From contig OZ218959.1 in NCBI GenBank assembly GCA_965112735.1, positions 992,001-1,056,000 of the forward strand: a stretch of DNA of 64,000 nucleotides. Reading direction: 5' to 3'. Origin of the DNA: Phaeosaccion multiseriatum. Lineage: Eukaryota; Ochrophyta, other classes. The position numbers were made by a program, and so were the translations under genes. The notes under the pieces are model-generated. The model searched no databases. It saw only the letters and a list, made by a program, of their open reading frames with translations, and had not been told where the DNA came from. Each line of letters begins with the position of its first letter. Position 1 is the stretch's first letter. Positions 30,707-45,769 of this stretch are shown piece after piece.

Positions 30707-32941
30707 ATGAGTGCCTTGGCACCTGCAGATGCGGGCACCCTTGTGGTAGCCATCGATCTGGGGACAAGCAGGTCGGCATACGCGTACGGGACGGTGGGGA
30801 GTGAGCATCATGATATACGCATGTCGACTCCCGACGGGAACGCTGACGGGTGGGACAAGGACGAGACCGCGGTTCTCATCGAGAGGGAGGACGGGGCCGC
30901 TACGGAGGCGACGAGCTTCGGGAAAGCGGCCATTGAGCGGTACTTGGATGAGGAGAACGGCAAGGCTGTACACCCCAAATGGATGCTCTTCAGGCACTTT
31001 AAGATGCACCTGCACAAGCCTGGCGGATATAGTAGCACATTTGATCCTGTCGCCTATGCAGAGGACGGCCAGGCGATGCCACTCATGCACGTATTCTCGG
31101 CCGCCCTCAAGTACTTCAAGGTCAAGATCCTCGATCGCCTCAACAGGAGCGGCTTCCACGTCCAAGTCATGGACATAAAGTGGATGCTCACTGTGCCTGC
31201 CATCTGGCTCGATTTCGGCAAGTCGTTTATGCAAGAAGCTGCGTTCCAAGCGGGCCTGAAGAGTGACCGCGTCGACAATGTTCAAGTGAAGCTATGCCTG
31301 GAGCCGGAGGCGGCGTGTTTGTCTGTCAATGCCACACCTGAGTCCATGCGACCGTGGAGTCCGGGGGACAAGATCATGGTCCTCGACTGCGGGGGAGGAA
31401 CGGTCGACATCACGGCGCATACCCTGACACAGACGCAGCCTCTGAGGCTAGTGGAGCTCGTCGCCCCCTGCGGGGGAGATTGGGCAGCTGGGAAAGTGGA
31501 CGAAGGGTTTAAAAAGTTCATGGAGGTACGTGGACATGTTAGCGAAGGATTGAGCGAGGCTTGGTGGGTGCGTGAGTGAGTGATTGAACAGCAGTGAAGA
31601 GTACCTAATGGCGAGTTGTGCAGTGTGTAAGGAGCGAGGTGTCATCAGAATGAGCGGACGAGAGCGACGGGAAAGAGATAGGGGCGGAGCCGGAAGACAG
31701 GGAGAATGAGAGCAGCAGACAAGAGGGGAGGGCTATCTGTTGGCAAGCAATGATATCGGCTCGTCGAGATCGGCTTTGGTCAACCCGTCTCCTTGACGCC
31801 TCCGTTTCTGGTCTGTCCTGTCCTCCCTACCACCATCTTGACAGTCCTTCTTGGGAGCAGCCAACTGGAGCAAGCTGAAGGGCACTCCTCGCGAGCTCAC
31901 TCTCATGCAGCGATGGGAAGATCAGAAAATCGGCTACGCCAAGGGAGCGCACCTCAGCCTCAGTCTCGGAGATTTGGCGGACGGGCTTGAGCTGGAGCCC
32001 AAGGACTTAAAGCTCCTCAAGGACGTTTACAACAGCAGTCACCCTCCTGAGGTAAGACAAACGCTCTGCGTTCCAAATTCGCCTCGAGAAGCAAATCTAC
32101 GTGGCGTGCTGCCCTGCGCTCTTCTGCTCACCCCCCCCCCCCCCCGCCCTCGCAGGAGCACCTTGGGGGCATGAGTCGAAACTTGAAGATCCCTCCCGCA
32201 GTGGTGGAGCCGTGGTTCTCGTCGCAGGTGTCGCAGATCGTCGCGTTCGTGGCCGAGCTGCTGCTGGACAAGCGCCTGCATGGTCTCAAGTACATCATTC
32301 TGGTGGGCGGCTTCAGCGAATGCTCCATCCTGCGCAACGCTGTACGGGAAAGGTTCCAGGACACTTCTTCGATCAACGGTCTACATGTCGTGGAGGCCCC
32401 GCGACCGGGACTGGCCATCGTCAAGGGAGCAGTCCTGTTTGCTTCAAGTGAAGCAACTTTCGCCTCTCGCATAGCGCGCCTGACATACGGCGTAAGAACC
32501 ACCACAAAGTTCAAAGCGGACAAGGAGGAGCACAAGGCACGGCGGAAGCAGATGGAGAAGATAAACGGGAAGGCGCGCATCGCGGTACTTTCCAAGCACG
32601 TGACGAGGGGGGATGACATTCCGCAAGGATTCCGGACCAGGCGCAGTTATTCACCCATCTCGGAGTCGCACACTGGCTTCGCTTTGCGACTCCTTACCAG
32701 CCGACAGAAAGACGTGGAGTACTTGAGGGACACCCATGTTTACACTCGGGAGGTGGCTAGCATTGATATTGACTTGGATATGAAGAAGTCCTTCCGGGAC
32801 CGCGGCGTGGACGTGGAGATAACCTTCGGGGGCAGCGAAATTGAGATAGCGGTCTTTGAAAAGGGCACGAAGAATGAGATCAAGAGCTGCTCCATCGACT
32901 TCAAGGATGAGGACGACGAGGGTGCCGTGGAGGCCGTGTGA
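30707..32941 (+). CDS. HSPA12-like divergent Hsp70, right copy
   Basis: Three exons, 30707-31525, 31845-32051 and 32156-32941, encoding 603 residues. Exon 1 and exon 2 are exactly as long as in the left copy (819 and 207 bases). The same ATPase signatures are present: AIDLGTSRSAYAYG, MVLDCGGGTVDITAH and ILVGGFSECSILRNAVRERF. The frame is intact, so this copy is probably functional. Introns 1 and 2 align with those of the left copy almost as well as the exons do, which points to a recent duplication or gene conversion. The last 100 residues are the most diverged and end in an acidic tail (FKDEDDEGAVEAV) that the left copy lacks. Confidence 0.88.
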
Positions 32942-33196
32942 GGGGGTCATCTCAAGACTGAGTGCTGCTACCTCTGCACGCAAAGGACCTCAAGCGGCTC
33001 TGCTTACTGTCCTGTCGAACCGGCCGTGAGCTGCGAGCAGATAAGCAGCAGCGCCCGGACGAAGTTCTGGAGTCTTGGAGATCCCTACCAGGACAGGAGA
33101 GGCCGTACGCAGAGGTCGTGCAGTAAGCCTTTAATAATAGTCGGCGCCTGTTCCTCCTCCTCCTCCTCCTCCTCCTCTTCCTCCTCCTCCGTTGTC
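32942..33196. other. Convergent intergenic region carrying the outer edge of the right duplicated block
   Basis: Similarity to the left block runs to about 33110. A CTC repeat begins at about 33152 and continues into the end of the acidic-tail gene on the minus strand. Confidence 0.5.
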
Positions 33197-36100
33197 CTAC
33201 ACTTCCTCGCACTCATCTTCATCGACCGTCTCCTCTAGCTCCTCCTCCGTCTCCTCGTCCTGCTCGTCCTCGTCCTCGTCCTCGTCCTCCTCGTCCTCCT
33301 CCTCCTGAATGGACATCTCCATTTCGCCGTCGTGATGTTCCATCTCCTCCAGTTCTTCCTCCTCGTCCTCCTCCTCGTCCTCCTCCTCCTCTTCCCTAAC
33401 GGACATCTCCATTTCGCCATCGTCATGCACCGTCTCCTCCAGTTCTTCCTCTTCCTCATCCTCCTCCTCGCCATCGTCCTCCTCCTCCTCCTCCTCCTGT
33501 CGTATTGATATCTCCATTCCGCCATCGTCCTCTACCGTCTCCTCCATTCCTTCCTCCCACTCTTCCCCCTCCTCAGCGGTCTCTACCACTACTCCCTCCT
33601 CCTCGGCGCGACTGCCCTCGCCTACGTCCTCCCTCTCCTCTTCCTCCTCTTCCTCCTCTTCACTCCACCCCTTCATTGAGTTGAGTGTCATGTGCAGCGT
33701 GAGGGCCCCTCCTGAGCGTGCCTCCATGCGCCGCAGCTCCTCTGCCCCTGCTAAAGTGAGGCGGTTCCCGGACATGACGAGCTGCAACTGCACCACTCCA
33801 GACACACTGCCACCGCTGGTACCGCCGCTGTCACCGCCGCTGTTACCGCTGCTGTTACCGCTGCTGCTACCTCTATTGCCCCATGGCCCCCAGCTACTCA
33901 GAGCTCGGACTGCCTCTCCCAGAGCCAGGGCCAACGCCGTGGCACCCTCGTCCCCGATGCAGTTCCTCGACAGGTCCAAGTGGCGAAGCGTGCGCAGCAG
34001 ACATGGCACGGCTCTGACGGCTTGTGCCAGTCGAATGCAGCCCGCGTCTCCTATCCTCTTGCCCATGAGGTTGAGGCTCTCCAGCCACGTCACCTGCGAG
34101 CCCTTGTGCGCTGCTCCTCCCCTGAGTCTGTGCCCGCTTCTGCATCCTCCCCCTCCTCCTCCTCCTCCTCCTCCTCCTCCTCCTCCTCCTCCTCCTCCTC
34201 CTCCTCCTCCTCCTCCTCCTCCTCCTCCTCCTCCTCCTCCTCCTCCTCCTCCTCCTCCTCCTCTTCCTCCTCTTCCTCCTCCTCCTCCTCCTCCTCCTCC
34301 TCCTCCTCCTCTTCCTCCTCCCCCGCCCCGCACACCGTCCCTGCTTTTCCTTTCCAGCACCCTGGCGAGGAGGTCAAGCTGCTTGCAGGTGACGGGTCCA
34401 TCGTACTTTAGCTCGTACAGGGCGGATATGCGCCGCACATTGCTGGGCTTTTCGTTCAGCCGCCGAATGACGTCATACATGGCACTTCCCTCTGCCTCTG
34501 GCCCTGCCTCTGGCCCTGCCTCTGGCCCTGCCTCTTTCTCTGCCTTTGCCCATATGCCTGCCCCTGCTGTGAGAGCCTCCGGAGCAGTGCACTTGCTGCC
34601 GCCGCGTCGGGCCCCTCCTGCGGACCCCCCCCCTCCTTGTCCCTGTGCGTGGTGCCGACGTCGCCGACGAACGGGGGAGGGCGCCACGCCCAACAGGTTG
34701 GCGGGGAAGGAGTCGGCCGATGCTTTGCTCTGCTGCTGTTGCTGCTGTTGCTGCTGCTGCCCTTCCCCTCCCTTCGCCCCTGAGGGCCCGCTCTTCTCGT
34801 CCTGAGCACTGTGTCCACTTACCGATGTCCAAGCGCCTCGTTGCTTGGGGGGGCGGCGTCTCCCCATGGCCGTGCCTAGGCCGAGAAGGGTGGGGGCGGC
34901 GGCGGCGGTGGCCTTGAGCATGAGGGGCGTGGCAGAGCGCTTCCTCCCTCGCGCCACCTTGCCCGTCCCTGCCCCAGCCCCGCTGCCGACACGCGAGTCG
35001 AGGCCTTGGCTGCTGACGCTGTGCCACACTGCCACACTGTGCTGCTCAAGTTGTAGTGTACGCCAGTTGTGTCGCATAGACCCTACTCGGGAGGGAGGCT
35101 CCAGCCCTCCATGGGCCTCCTTCCCCTGCTCCTGTGGTTTGCCGTCATCTTCTTCCTTCTCCCTCCTCTCCTCCTTCTCCTCGTCCTCTTCCCTCTCCAC
35201 TGCGGCAACTCTGGGTCGCCTCATTCGGAAGCGCAAGAATGGAGTGCCTTCTTGCCTCTTCCTCTTGCTCGCCGCCGCTGCTCTCCGCTTCCCGCCATCG
35301 CCATCGCCGCTGCGCTCTCTAATCTTCCGCGCCCACCACTTCTCGGGCAGCGGAGCAGCGCGTGAGAGCATTTGCTGAGCGGTGAGGCTCTGCAACCCAC
35401 CCCTCCCGCCTTTCGTCCCCCCCCCCGTCACAACCCCCCCCCGTACCCCCTCCGAACTATCGCCCATCTTGGAGAGGAGAGGGGACACTCGCGGGGGCAG
35501 CTCCGTCCCTGCCCCTCCCCGCAAAGGAGTGCCTGCTGCCTGTTGCCCGCCCGCCCCCTCGCCCTCGAACGTCTCAGTGGTTTCCGTCTGCGTCATGTCC
35601 TCCTCCTCGGTTCGATTCTCCTCTCCTCCATCCGTCCCTGGGCCCGCTTCGCCCCCTGTCGCTCCTCCTCCTCTTTCTGCTGCTCCTGTACCCCCGCTCC
35701 TCTCCTCGGTGCTCTGTTGCGCAGTTTCTGCTCGCTGCTGCGCCTCGTCCTGCCTGTCTAGCTGCTGCTGCTGCAGTACCGCGAGTCGCTGCTGCTGCAC
35801 AAGTTGCTCTGCCGCGTGTAGCACACCTTGCTGCACGTGCTGTTGGTACGCCAAGCTCGCGTGTTGGATAGCCTGTCCGTCCGTCCGCGAAGCGAGGTAG
35901 ACGGTCAGAAAGGTTAGCGCCTGCACAAGAAACAGACCCCCTGGCCCCGGAGAGGGGTTCCACCCCCACCAACCCCCACTTCCCCGGCGGTTCAGCTCGC
36001 TCAATCACTACTTTGTCCGTACCTTGGCAGCGGCGGTGGAGGTGAGCCTGTGCTTCCTCAGCACCTTGCACACGAACTGGATCCGGTCGTAGTCGAGCGG

Positions 36101-37242
36101 GAGAGCGCTGAAGGCCGCGTGTCGGGCCTCCGGGGCGAGGACGCGCGCTCTGTTGAGCAGCAGTTCCGCCTCTGCGTCCACGCCCCTCCCGCGCAGTGCG
36201 TTGAGGGCCTCCATCCTTTCCTTGAGTATTTGCAGGCGCCACAGCTCCTCCCTCCGCAGTAAGTCCCTCATGTACGCATCCTCGCCCCCCATGGCTGAGC
36301 AGAGTCATCCATCCGGGTGTGCGGGAGAACGAGAGAAAAAAAGAGAGGGGAGGGTGGGGGAGCAGGGAAGGAAAGAGAAAGAGAGAGACTTGAGAAATGA
36401 GGTGCGGCGTGGCTTGTGAGAGTGGACCCCACTTCAGAGCACGAAGTAGCCACCCCCTTCGCTCTCACCTCTCCGGTCCTCTCCGGTCCTCTTTTCTTTG
36501 CCTATCCCCTCTCTGCCTCTCTCCCTCTCTCCGATACTGCTCCGCGGCACTCACCGGCCAGCTCGAACCTCCGGACCTGCTCCCCTTTGAGGCCGAGCAT
36601 GCTCTTGCCGGGCTTCCACTTCTGCAGCAGGTCCTGGGCGGTGTGGCCGTGCTCGTTGCGAAGGTCCCACCTCTCGCAAAGGCTGAGGCTCAGCAGAGCG
36701 TCCACCGCCTTCAGAGACACAGAAAGAGAGAGAGAATATAGGGGCGAACGGAACACGAGCAACAATAAGAAAAAGCAGGCGCAAACCTCCCCTCAGTACC
36801 CAACGTGCCTTCCACCTGCCCCACTTGAGCGCGATGTGCATGGCGGTGTCGCCGAAGAAGTCGTGCATCCTTACGGTCCACATGTAGCCCCCGTACCCCT
36901 CGACGGCATCCACCTGCACAAAGGAGCGGCACAGGGCACAAGCGGTAGAGACAAGGCGACTTCAGAGTATGTCCCAGCCGGCCTTCCCAAGAGTATGCGT
37001 GCTTGCTTGCCCCTTCTTGCTCATACCTGATGCCGCAAGTTGGCCTTGCCGAAGTTGCAGGCCTTCGGGGAGAGGAACGCCGCTCTGATGCGGGGCCCGT
37101 CATCGTCGTCGATCCCACGGATCACGTCGTATCCCCAGGCCACAACCTTGCGAGTGAAGGCATTGTGCTTGCCTGGCTCGGTCTCCCTTCTCGTCTCTGT
37201 GGACAGGCCCTCGGCCCCGTCTGGAGAGGGAAAGGGCCCCAT
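33197..37242 (-). CDS. Ankyrin plus leucine-rich-repeat protein with acidic repetitive tail
   Basis: Five exons, 37242-37027, 36913-36800, 36708-36555, 36294-36023 and 35920-33197, about 1,159 residues. An ankyrin-like unit reads GDTAMHIALKWGRWK, then across an intron AVDALLSLSLCERWDLRNEHGHTAQDLL; the donor of exon 2 (36800, or a nearby GC site) is uncertain. A helical region with Gln-rich runs (ALTFLTVYLASR; AEQLVQQQRLAVLQQQQ) and long basic, disordered stretches follow. Near 34080-33780, two LRR units of the ribonuclease-inhibitor type appear: LESLNLMGKRIGDAGCIRLA and LRHLDLSRNCIGDEGATALA. A CTC repeat inserts about 55 Gly just before them. The tail is almost entirely Glu/Asp with three copies of a DG-x-MEMSI-x-EEE motif. 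A protein-binding scaffold is inferred. Confidence 0.75.
34148..34322. repeat. CTC trinucleotide repeat, about 170 bases, in coding sequence
   Basis: About 57 units with a few CTT interruptions. In the inferred frame it encodes polyglycine in the LRR protein. The other minus frames give poly-Glu or poly-Arg, so a one-base slip would change the whole run. Confidence 0.9.
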
Positions 37243-37461
37243 GGCAGCGACAGGACAACCGCACCTTCTAATTATCCTAGCGCAGCAGTTGCTTTTCTAT
37301 CATTTTAGTTTCAGTTTTCGGACGTAACGCCATGTAAGCTAATGATATACGTAAGGCCTTACGTGCAGATCTTTCATATTGCACTCTTCCTTCCTTCTGT
37401 GCGCGACCTGTGTGTGACCTTCACCACGACTCTTTGCCGTTTCTCAAAGCAGACAAGAGCA
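37243..37461. promoter_or_regulatory. Putative bidirectional promoter
   Basis: 219 bases separate the divergent starts of the ankyrin/LRR gene and the dehydrogenase gene. It is noticeably more AT-rich than its surroundings and includes TTTTAGTTTCAGTTTTCGG near 37302. Confidence 0.4.
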
Positions 37462-40393
37462 ATGACTGTGCTGCGAGCCACCTCGGGGGTGGTTGTGGCG
37501 GGTTGCGGGCTGGTCTCGCTCCTGAGTGGGGCGGCAGCGTTTATGCCGGCCACGACTGCTCTTGGAGGCTTCACGCCTGCAGCGGCCAGGCTTTCGGCAG
37601 TAGAGCAGAGCCGCAGCGCAAGCACGAGGGCGTATGCGTCCTCCTCTGCCGACCTGACTATGAAGGTCATCAACGTGGGCGTGATCGGCGCGGGGCGCAT
37701 CGGCTTGGTGCACCTGGAGGCTTTGGCGTCTTGTGCTTCGGCCAAGCCCGTCATCATCTCCAACCCCACTATCGCCAAGGCCGAGGCTGCCGCCACTAAG
37801 TACAACCTTCCCGAGTTCTCTGCCAGCGCAGACGATGTCATCAACCACCCGGACGTTGACGCAGTGTGGATCTGCTCCCCATCGCAGTTCCACGCCGATC
37901 AGGTACGGAAGAGACTCCTTTTCTCTTGAGGGCTCTTGATTGGGACGGACTGAGGGCGTGAGCTTAGAGGAGGGTACACGTGCTTGGCTTGAAATTTCTC
38001 CATCCTAAGGATAAAGCGCCTCGTGTGTGTGGCAGGGGTGCAAGTGGGCCACCCACGCCTCTCCTCACCTCAGTACAGTATATCATGCCGGGGAAACTTG
38101 AGGACGGCTTTGACGCGCACCATTCGGCCCATTCGCCTCATCAACCCACACAACACATATCCACCCCACCCCCCACCGTATATATATATATATATAGATC
38201 AAGGCGTGCGCCGCGGCGGGCAAGCACGTGTTCTGCGAGAAGCCCATCGCCACTGACATGCCCGAGACGGTGGAGGCCATCAACGCGTGCCATGCCGCCA
38301 ACGTCAAGCTCATGACGGCCCTGCAGCGCCGCTTCGACCCCAACTTCGCGAGGGTCAAGGCGGCCCTTGCCAACGGAGAGGTGGGCGAGGTCATTCAGGT
38401 GAGAGAGGGGACGCAAGGCGAGACGAGCGGCCGGGGGGGGGGGCGCGTGTGGCGTTGGAGTGCGGCCATGTTGCTTCTCTGAACGGAGGCGCTGGAGGCT
38501 CTGCTGCTGATACACGCACGCACGCCGCAGCCGCGTGGCTGAAACTGCAACTGGAACGTGCGCACGAGAGAGAAGGGCACCAGCATGCAGTAGCGTCGGA
38601 CAGCAAGCTACAGTTACTTCAGTCCTAGTCCTCTTCCCAGCTCGGGTTAGTCCCCGTAGAGCGACATGCTCAGGTCCCCGCCTATGGCAGAGAGAGAGCA
38701 CATCAGAGTGTATGTGCCTGGAGCATCAGGAGGGCTTGTGTTCCGACGAGACTGTCAGGATGGCAACCTAAGGCGACTGAATTGAGGCAGGAGAAGGACT
38801 CAGTCTCTGCGAGGCCCGCGTCCGGAGGACGTGCAGCTTCAGCTTCAGCTTAGCAGCAGAGGAAATGAGTGGCAGTCGCACGAGGAAGCGGCGGGGTGTA
38901 CTGGAGATGCTCTTGGTGTGCGAGACGTTCTCACTCTGTCCCCCCCCTCCCTCCTTCCGTCCTTCCCTCTCTTGCCCCCCCCACCCCCCCCTCAGGTCAA
39001 GCTCTGCTCCCGAGACCCCAGCCCCCCTCCCTACGAGTACGTCAAGGGCGGAGGAGGAATCTTCAAGGACATGGCCGTGCACGATCTCGACATGAGCCGC
39101 TTCCTCATGGGCAGCCAGCCCGTGGTGAGTCAGTCAGTCAGTCAGTCAGTCAGTCAGTCAGTCAGACAGTGAGTCAGACAGTGAGTCAGACAGTCCGGAG
39201 AGCACTTGACGTCGTTAGAAACACAGTCAGAGGGATGGGTAAGGAGGGAGGAGGGAGGAGGAAGAGCTTCTATTTCTGAAGCCAGGAGAGAGCGGCAGCA
39301 TATGCGTTTGTCGCTGCTGTCTGTCTGTCTGTCTGTATGTATGTCGTCTGTCTCTCTGTCTGTCTGTATGTCTGTCTGTCTGTCGGTCTGCTTATCTCAC
39401 TGTCTCTTTGTCTACCTGTCTGTATGTCCGTCCATCTCACGGCCGCTCCAACACGCCCCCCCTTGCCTCATTCCTTTGCTGTACCGTACCTTCCCTCTCC
39501 TTGCCCCCCGCCAGCGCATCCTGGCCACGGGCTCGTGCCACATTGACCCCAAGATCAAGGACCTGCCCGGCCCCGAGGCCTTCGACACCGCCACCATCAT
39601 GGTCGAGTACGAGAATGGAAAGATGGCCACCATCGACGTGTGCAGACAGGTGAGGCAACGGGGGTGGGGAACGCAGAGGAGGCGGCGGTCGGAGCTTGGG
39701 TGCAGAGTGGGCAGAGCACGCCCCTGTACGGGCGTGGTGCTTGCCTCTCGCTTCTCGCGCTTGGGCCCCTCCTACTCGCTCTTGGGCCCCTCCTAGGTGG
39801 TGCTTGACTACTCTCCCTGTCTCTTACTTTACGTCCTCCACGCCCCGCGTGACGTATGTGTGACGTATGTGTGACACCCCTCCCTGCTCCTCCCTCCCTG
39901 CTCTTCCCTCCCCCCCCCTTTGTGTCAGGCGCCGTACGGCTACGACCAGCGCGCGGAGGCCCTGGGCACGAAGGGTATGATCATGACCGACAACATGTAC
40001 CCCAACACCGCCCGAGTGTACCTCGAGGACTTCACGGGTAACGCAGACATGCCTTACGACTTTTTCATGAGCCGTTACAAAGAGGCCTACGTGCAGGAGA
40101 CTCTGGCCTTCTGCGACGCACTTGTCAACGACAAGCCGTCCCCCTGCACGGGCGAGGACGGACTCATGGCCCTTATCATGTCGGTGGCTGCGGGTATGAG
40201 CGCGAAGGAGGGCCGCTGGGTGAGCTTCGATGAGATCCCCGAGGTGCGTGCGTGCCGCACGCCCCTGGAGTGCGAGATTATCAACCCCATTGAGTACGCC
40301 ACCGGCCAGGACGGCCACAAGATGGAGGACAGCGCGGAGCAGGTCAAGGAGTCGGGTTTCCGGGCCGGCCTCAAGAGCATGATGGGCCTCTAA
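37462..40393 (+). CDS. Inositol 2-dehydrogenase-like oxidoreductase (Gfo/Idh/MocA family), plastid-targeted form
   Basis: Five exons, 37462-37902, 38198-38398, 38996-39124, 39515-39649 and 39929-40393, encoding 456 residues. All junctions are in phase 0. The N-terminus is a signal peptide ending near SGAAAFMP followed by a Ser/Ala-rich transit stretch, the bipartite plastid signal of stramenopiles; the mature enzyme begins near NVGVIGAGRIGLVH, the Rossmann NAD(P) site. Further family landmarks are HVFCEKPIATD (EKP catalytic loop), ALQRRFDPNF, and GGIFKDMAVHDLDMSRFLMG, which carries the catalytic HD of inositol dehydrogenases. The family oxidises a sugar or cyclitol hydroxyl with NAD(P). The exact substrate cannot be read from sequence. 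Length without the leader (about 390) is slightly above the usual 330-350. Intron 1 ends in a (TA)n run. Confidence 0.88.
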
Positions 40394-40882
40394 GAGGACT
40401 GTCATGATGATGATGATGATGATGATGGGGCGGGACGGGACGGGCCCAGCGACTTCGACATAGAAGAGAGAGAGAAGAGAGAGAGAGAGAGGGAGGCGTC
40501 ACTCTACTGACGACAGCTCCTGATGGAGGAGGGGGGGGGGGTCGTTTGGTGTGCTTGGCTGGGCTGGGGGCGGGCGGTGCAGTACATCCTTGCTCTCCAA
40601 CCCCTTTTTACATGCTTTTGACCTACCATTATTGTTCTGGAATGCCGCCCCAGCACTGCGGTCAGTGCTCCCATTCGCGGATAGGATGGGTGTCAAGCGA
40701 TGCGGACAGAGATTACATTTACATGGGATAGACACGCCCCATATGCTTTAACACTCTTATAAACAATAACCTCATAATAGAGAGAGACCGATTTATGATA
40801 CCTCGCGCACGGAGAGCGCCGCTGAAGCCACTCTATATGCCTATATGCCTCTATTTGTCAAATGGGCAGAGGCCTTTGTATG
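40394..40882. other. Convergent intergenic region
   Basis: Between the stops of the dehydrogenase and the Sel1 gene. It holds (GAT)n right after the dehydrogenase stop (about 40404-40428), a GA run (40466-40493) and an AT-richer stretch at 40725-40800. No gene is seen. Confidence 0.5.
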
Positions 40883-45334
<4,452 letters not shown>

Positions 45335-45769
45335 GTCCTAAGTGCCTGGACGGATCGGGCAGAGGGGGGTCAGTTCTCACGTTCTCACCCATAATCCTCC
45401 AAGCCTGTAACGCCAAGTACACTTGGGGTTCAAAAGTTGGGCTTTTCACTTGCTTGGGATTGGGATTGAGGGCCTGGTTGAATTGTAAAATCCTCCCCCC
45501 GGAAGAGTGTGGGGTAGAGAAGAGGACAAGAGAAGGGGGCAGTTCAGACAAGGGGCAGAGGAGGGGGGGCTGCTGTTAGGGTCAAGACGCAGTCCCAACT
45601 CTTAAACGAGTTCGAACGGGCGCTGTCTCCCCCAGAATCTGCCGCTCTCCTTGGGAGCAGGAGAACAAAGAGGGGGGTGGTTCCTCCACCTGCGCCCAAG
45701 GTAGGGCAAGCAACACATCTCGTCGAACAGGAGAAATAACAGTAGCCGGGGGGGCGGGGTGGTAGGAGG
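45335..45769. promoter_or_regulatory. Divergent intergenic region between the Sel1 and kinase genes
   Basis: 435 bases between two divergent ATGs; presumably both promoters. Nothing more specific is seen beyond a short TTGGGATTGGGATTGAGGG direct repeat near 45458. Confidence 0.4.

Noticed and set aside
33681-34805. A 374-residue plus-strand Pro-rich frame
   Set aside because: Antisense to the LRR exon; its polyproline is the reverse of the CTC-encoded polyglycine. No splice or domain support.
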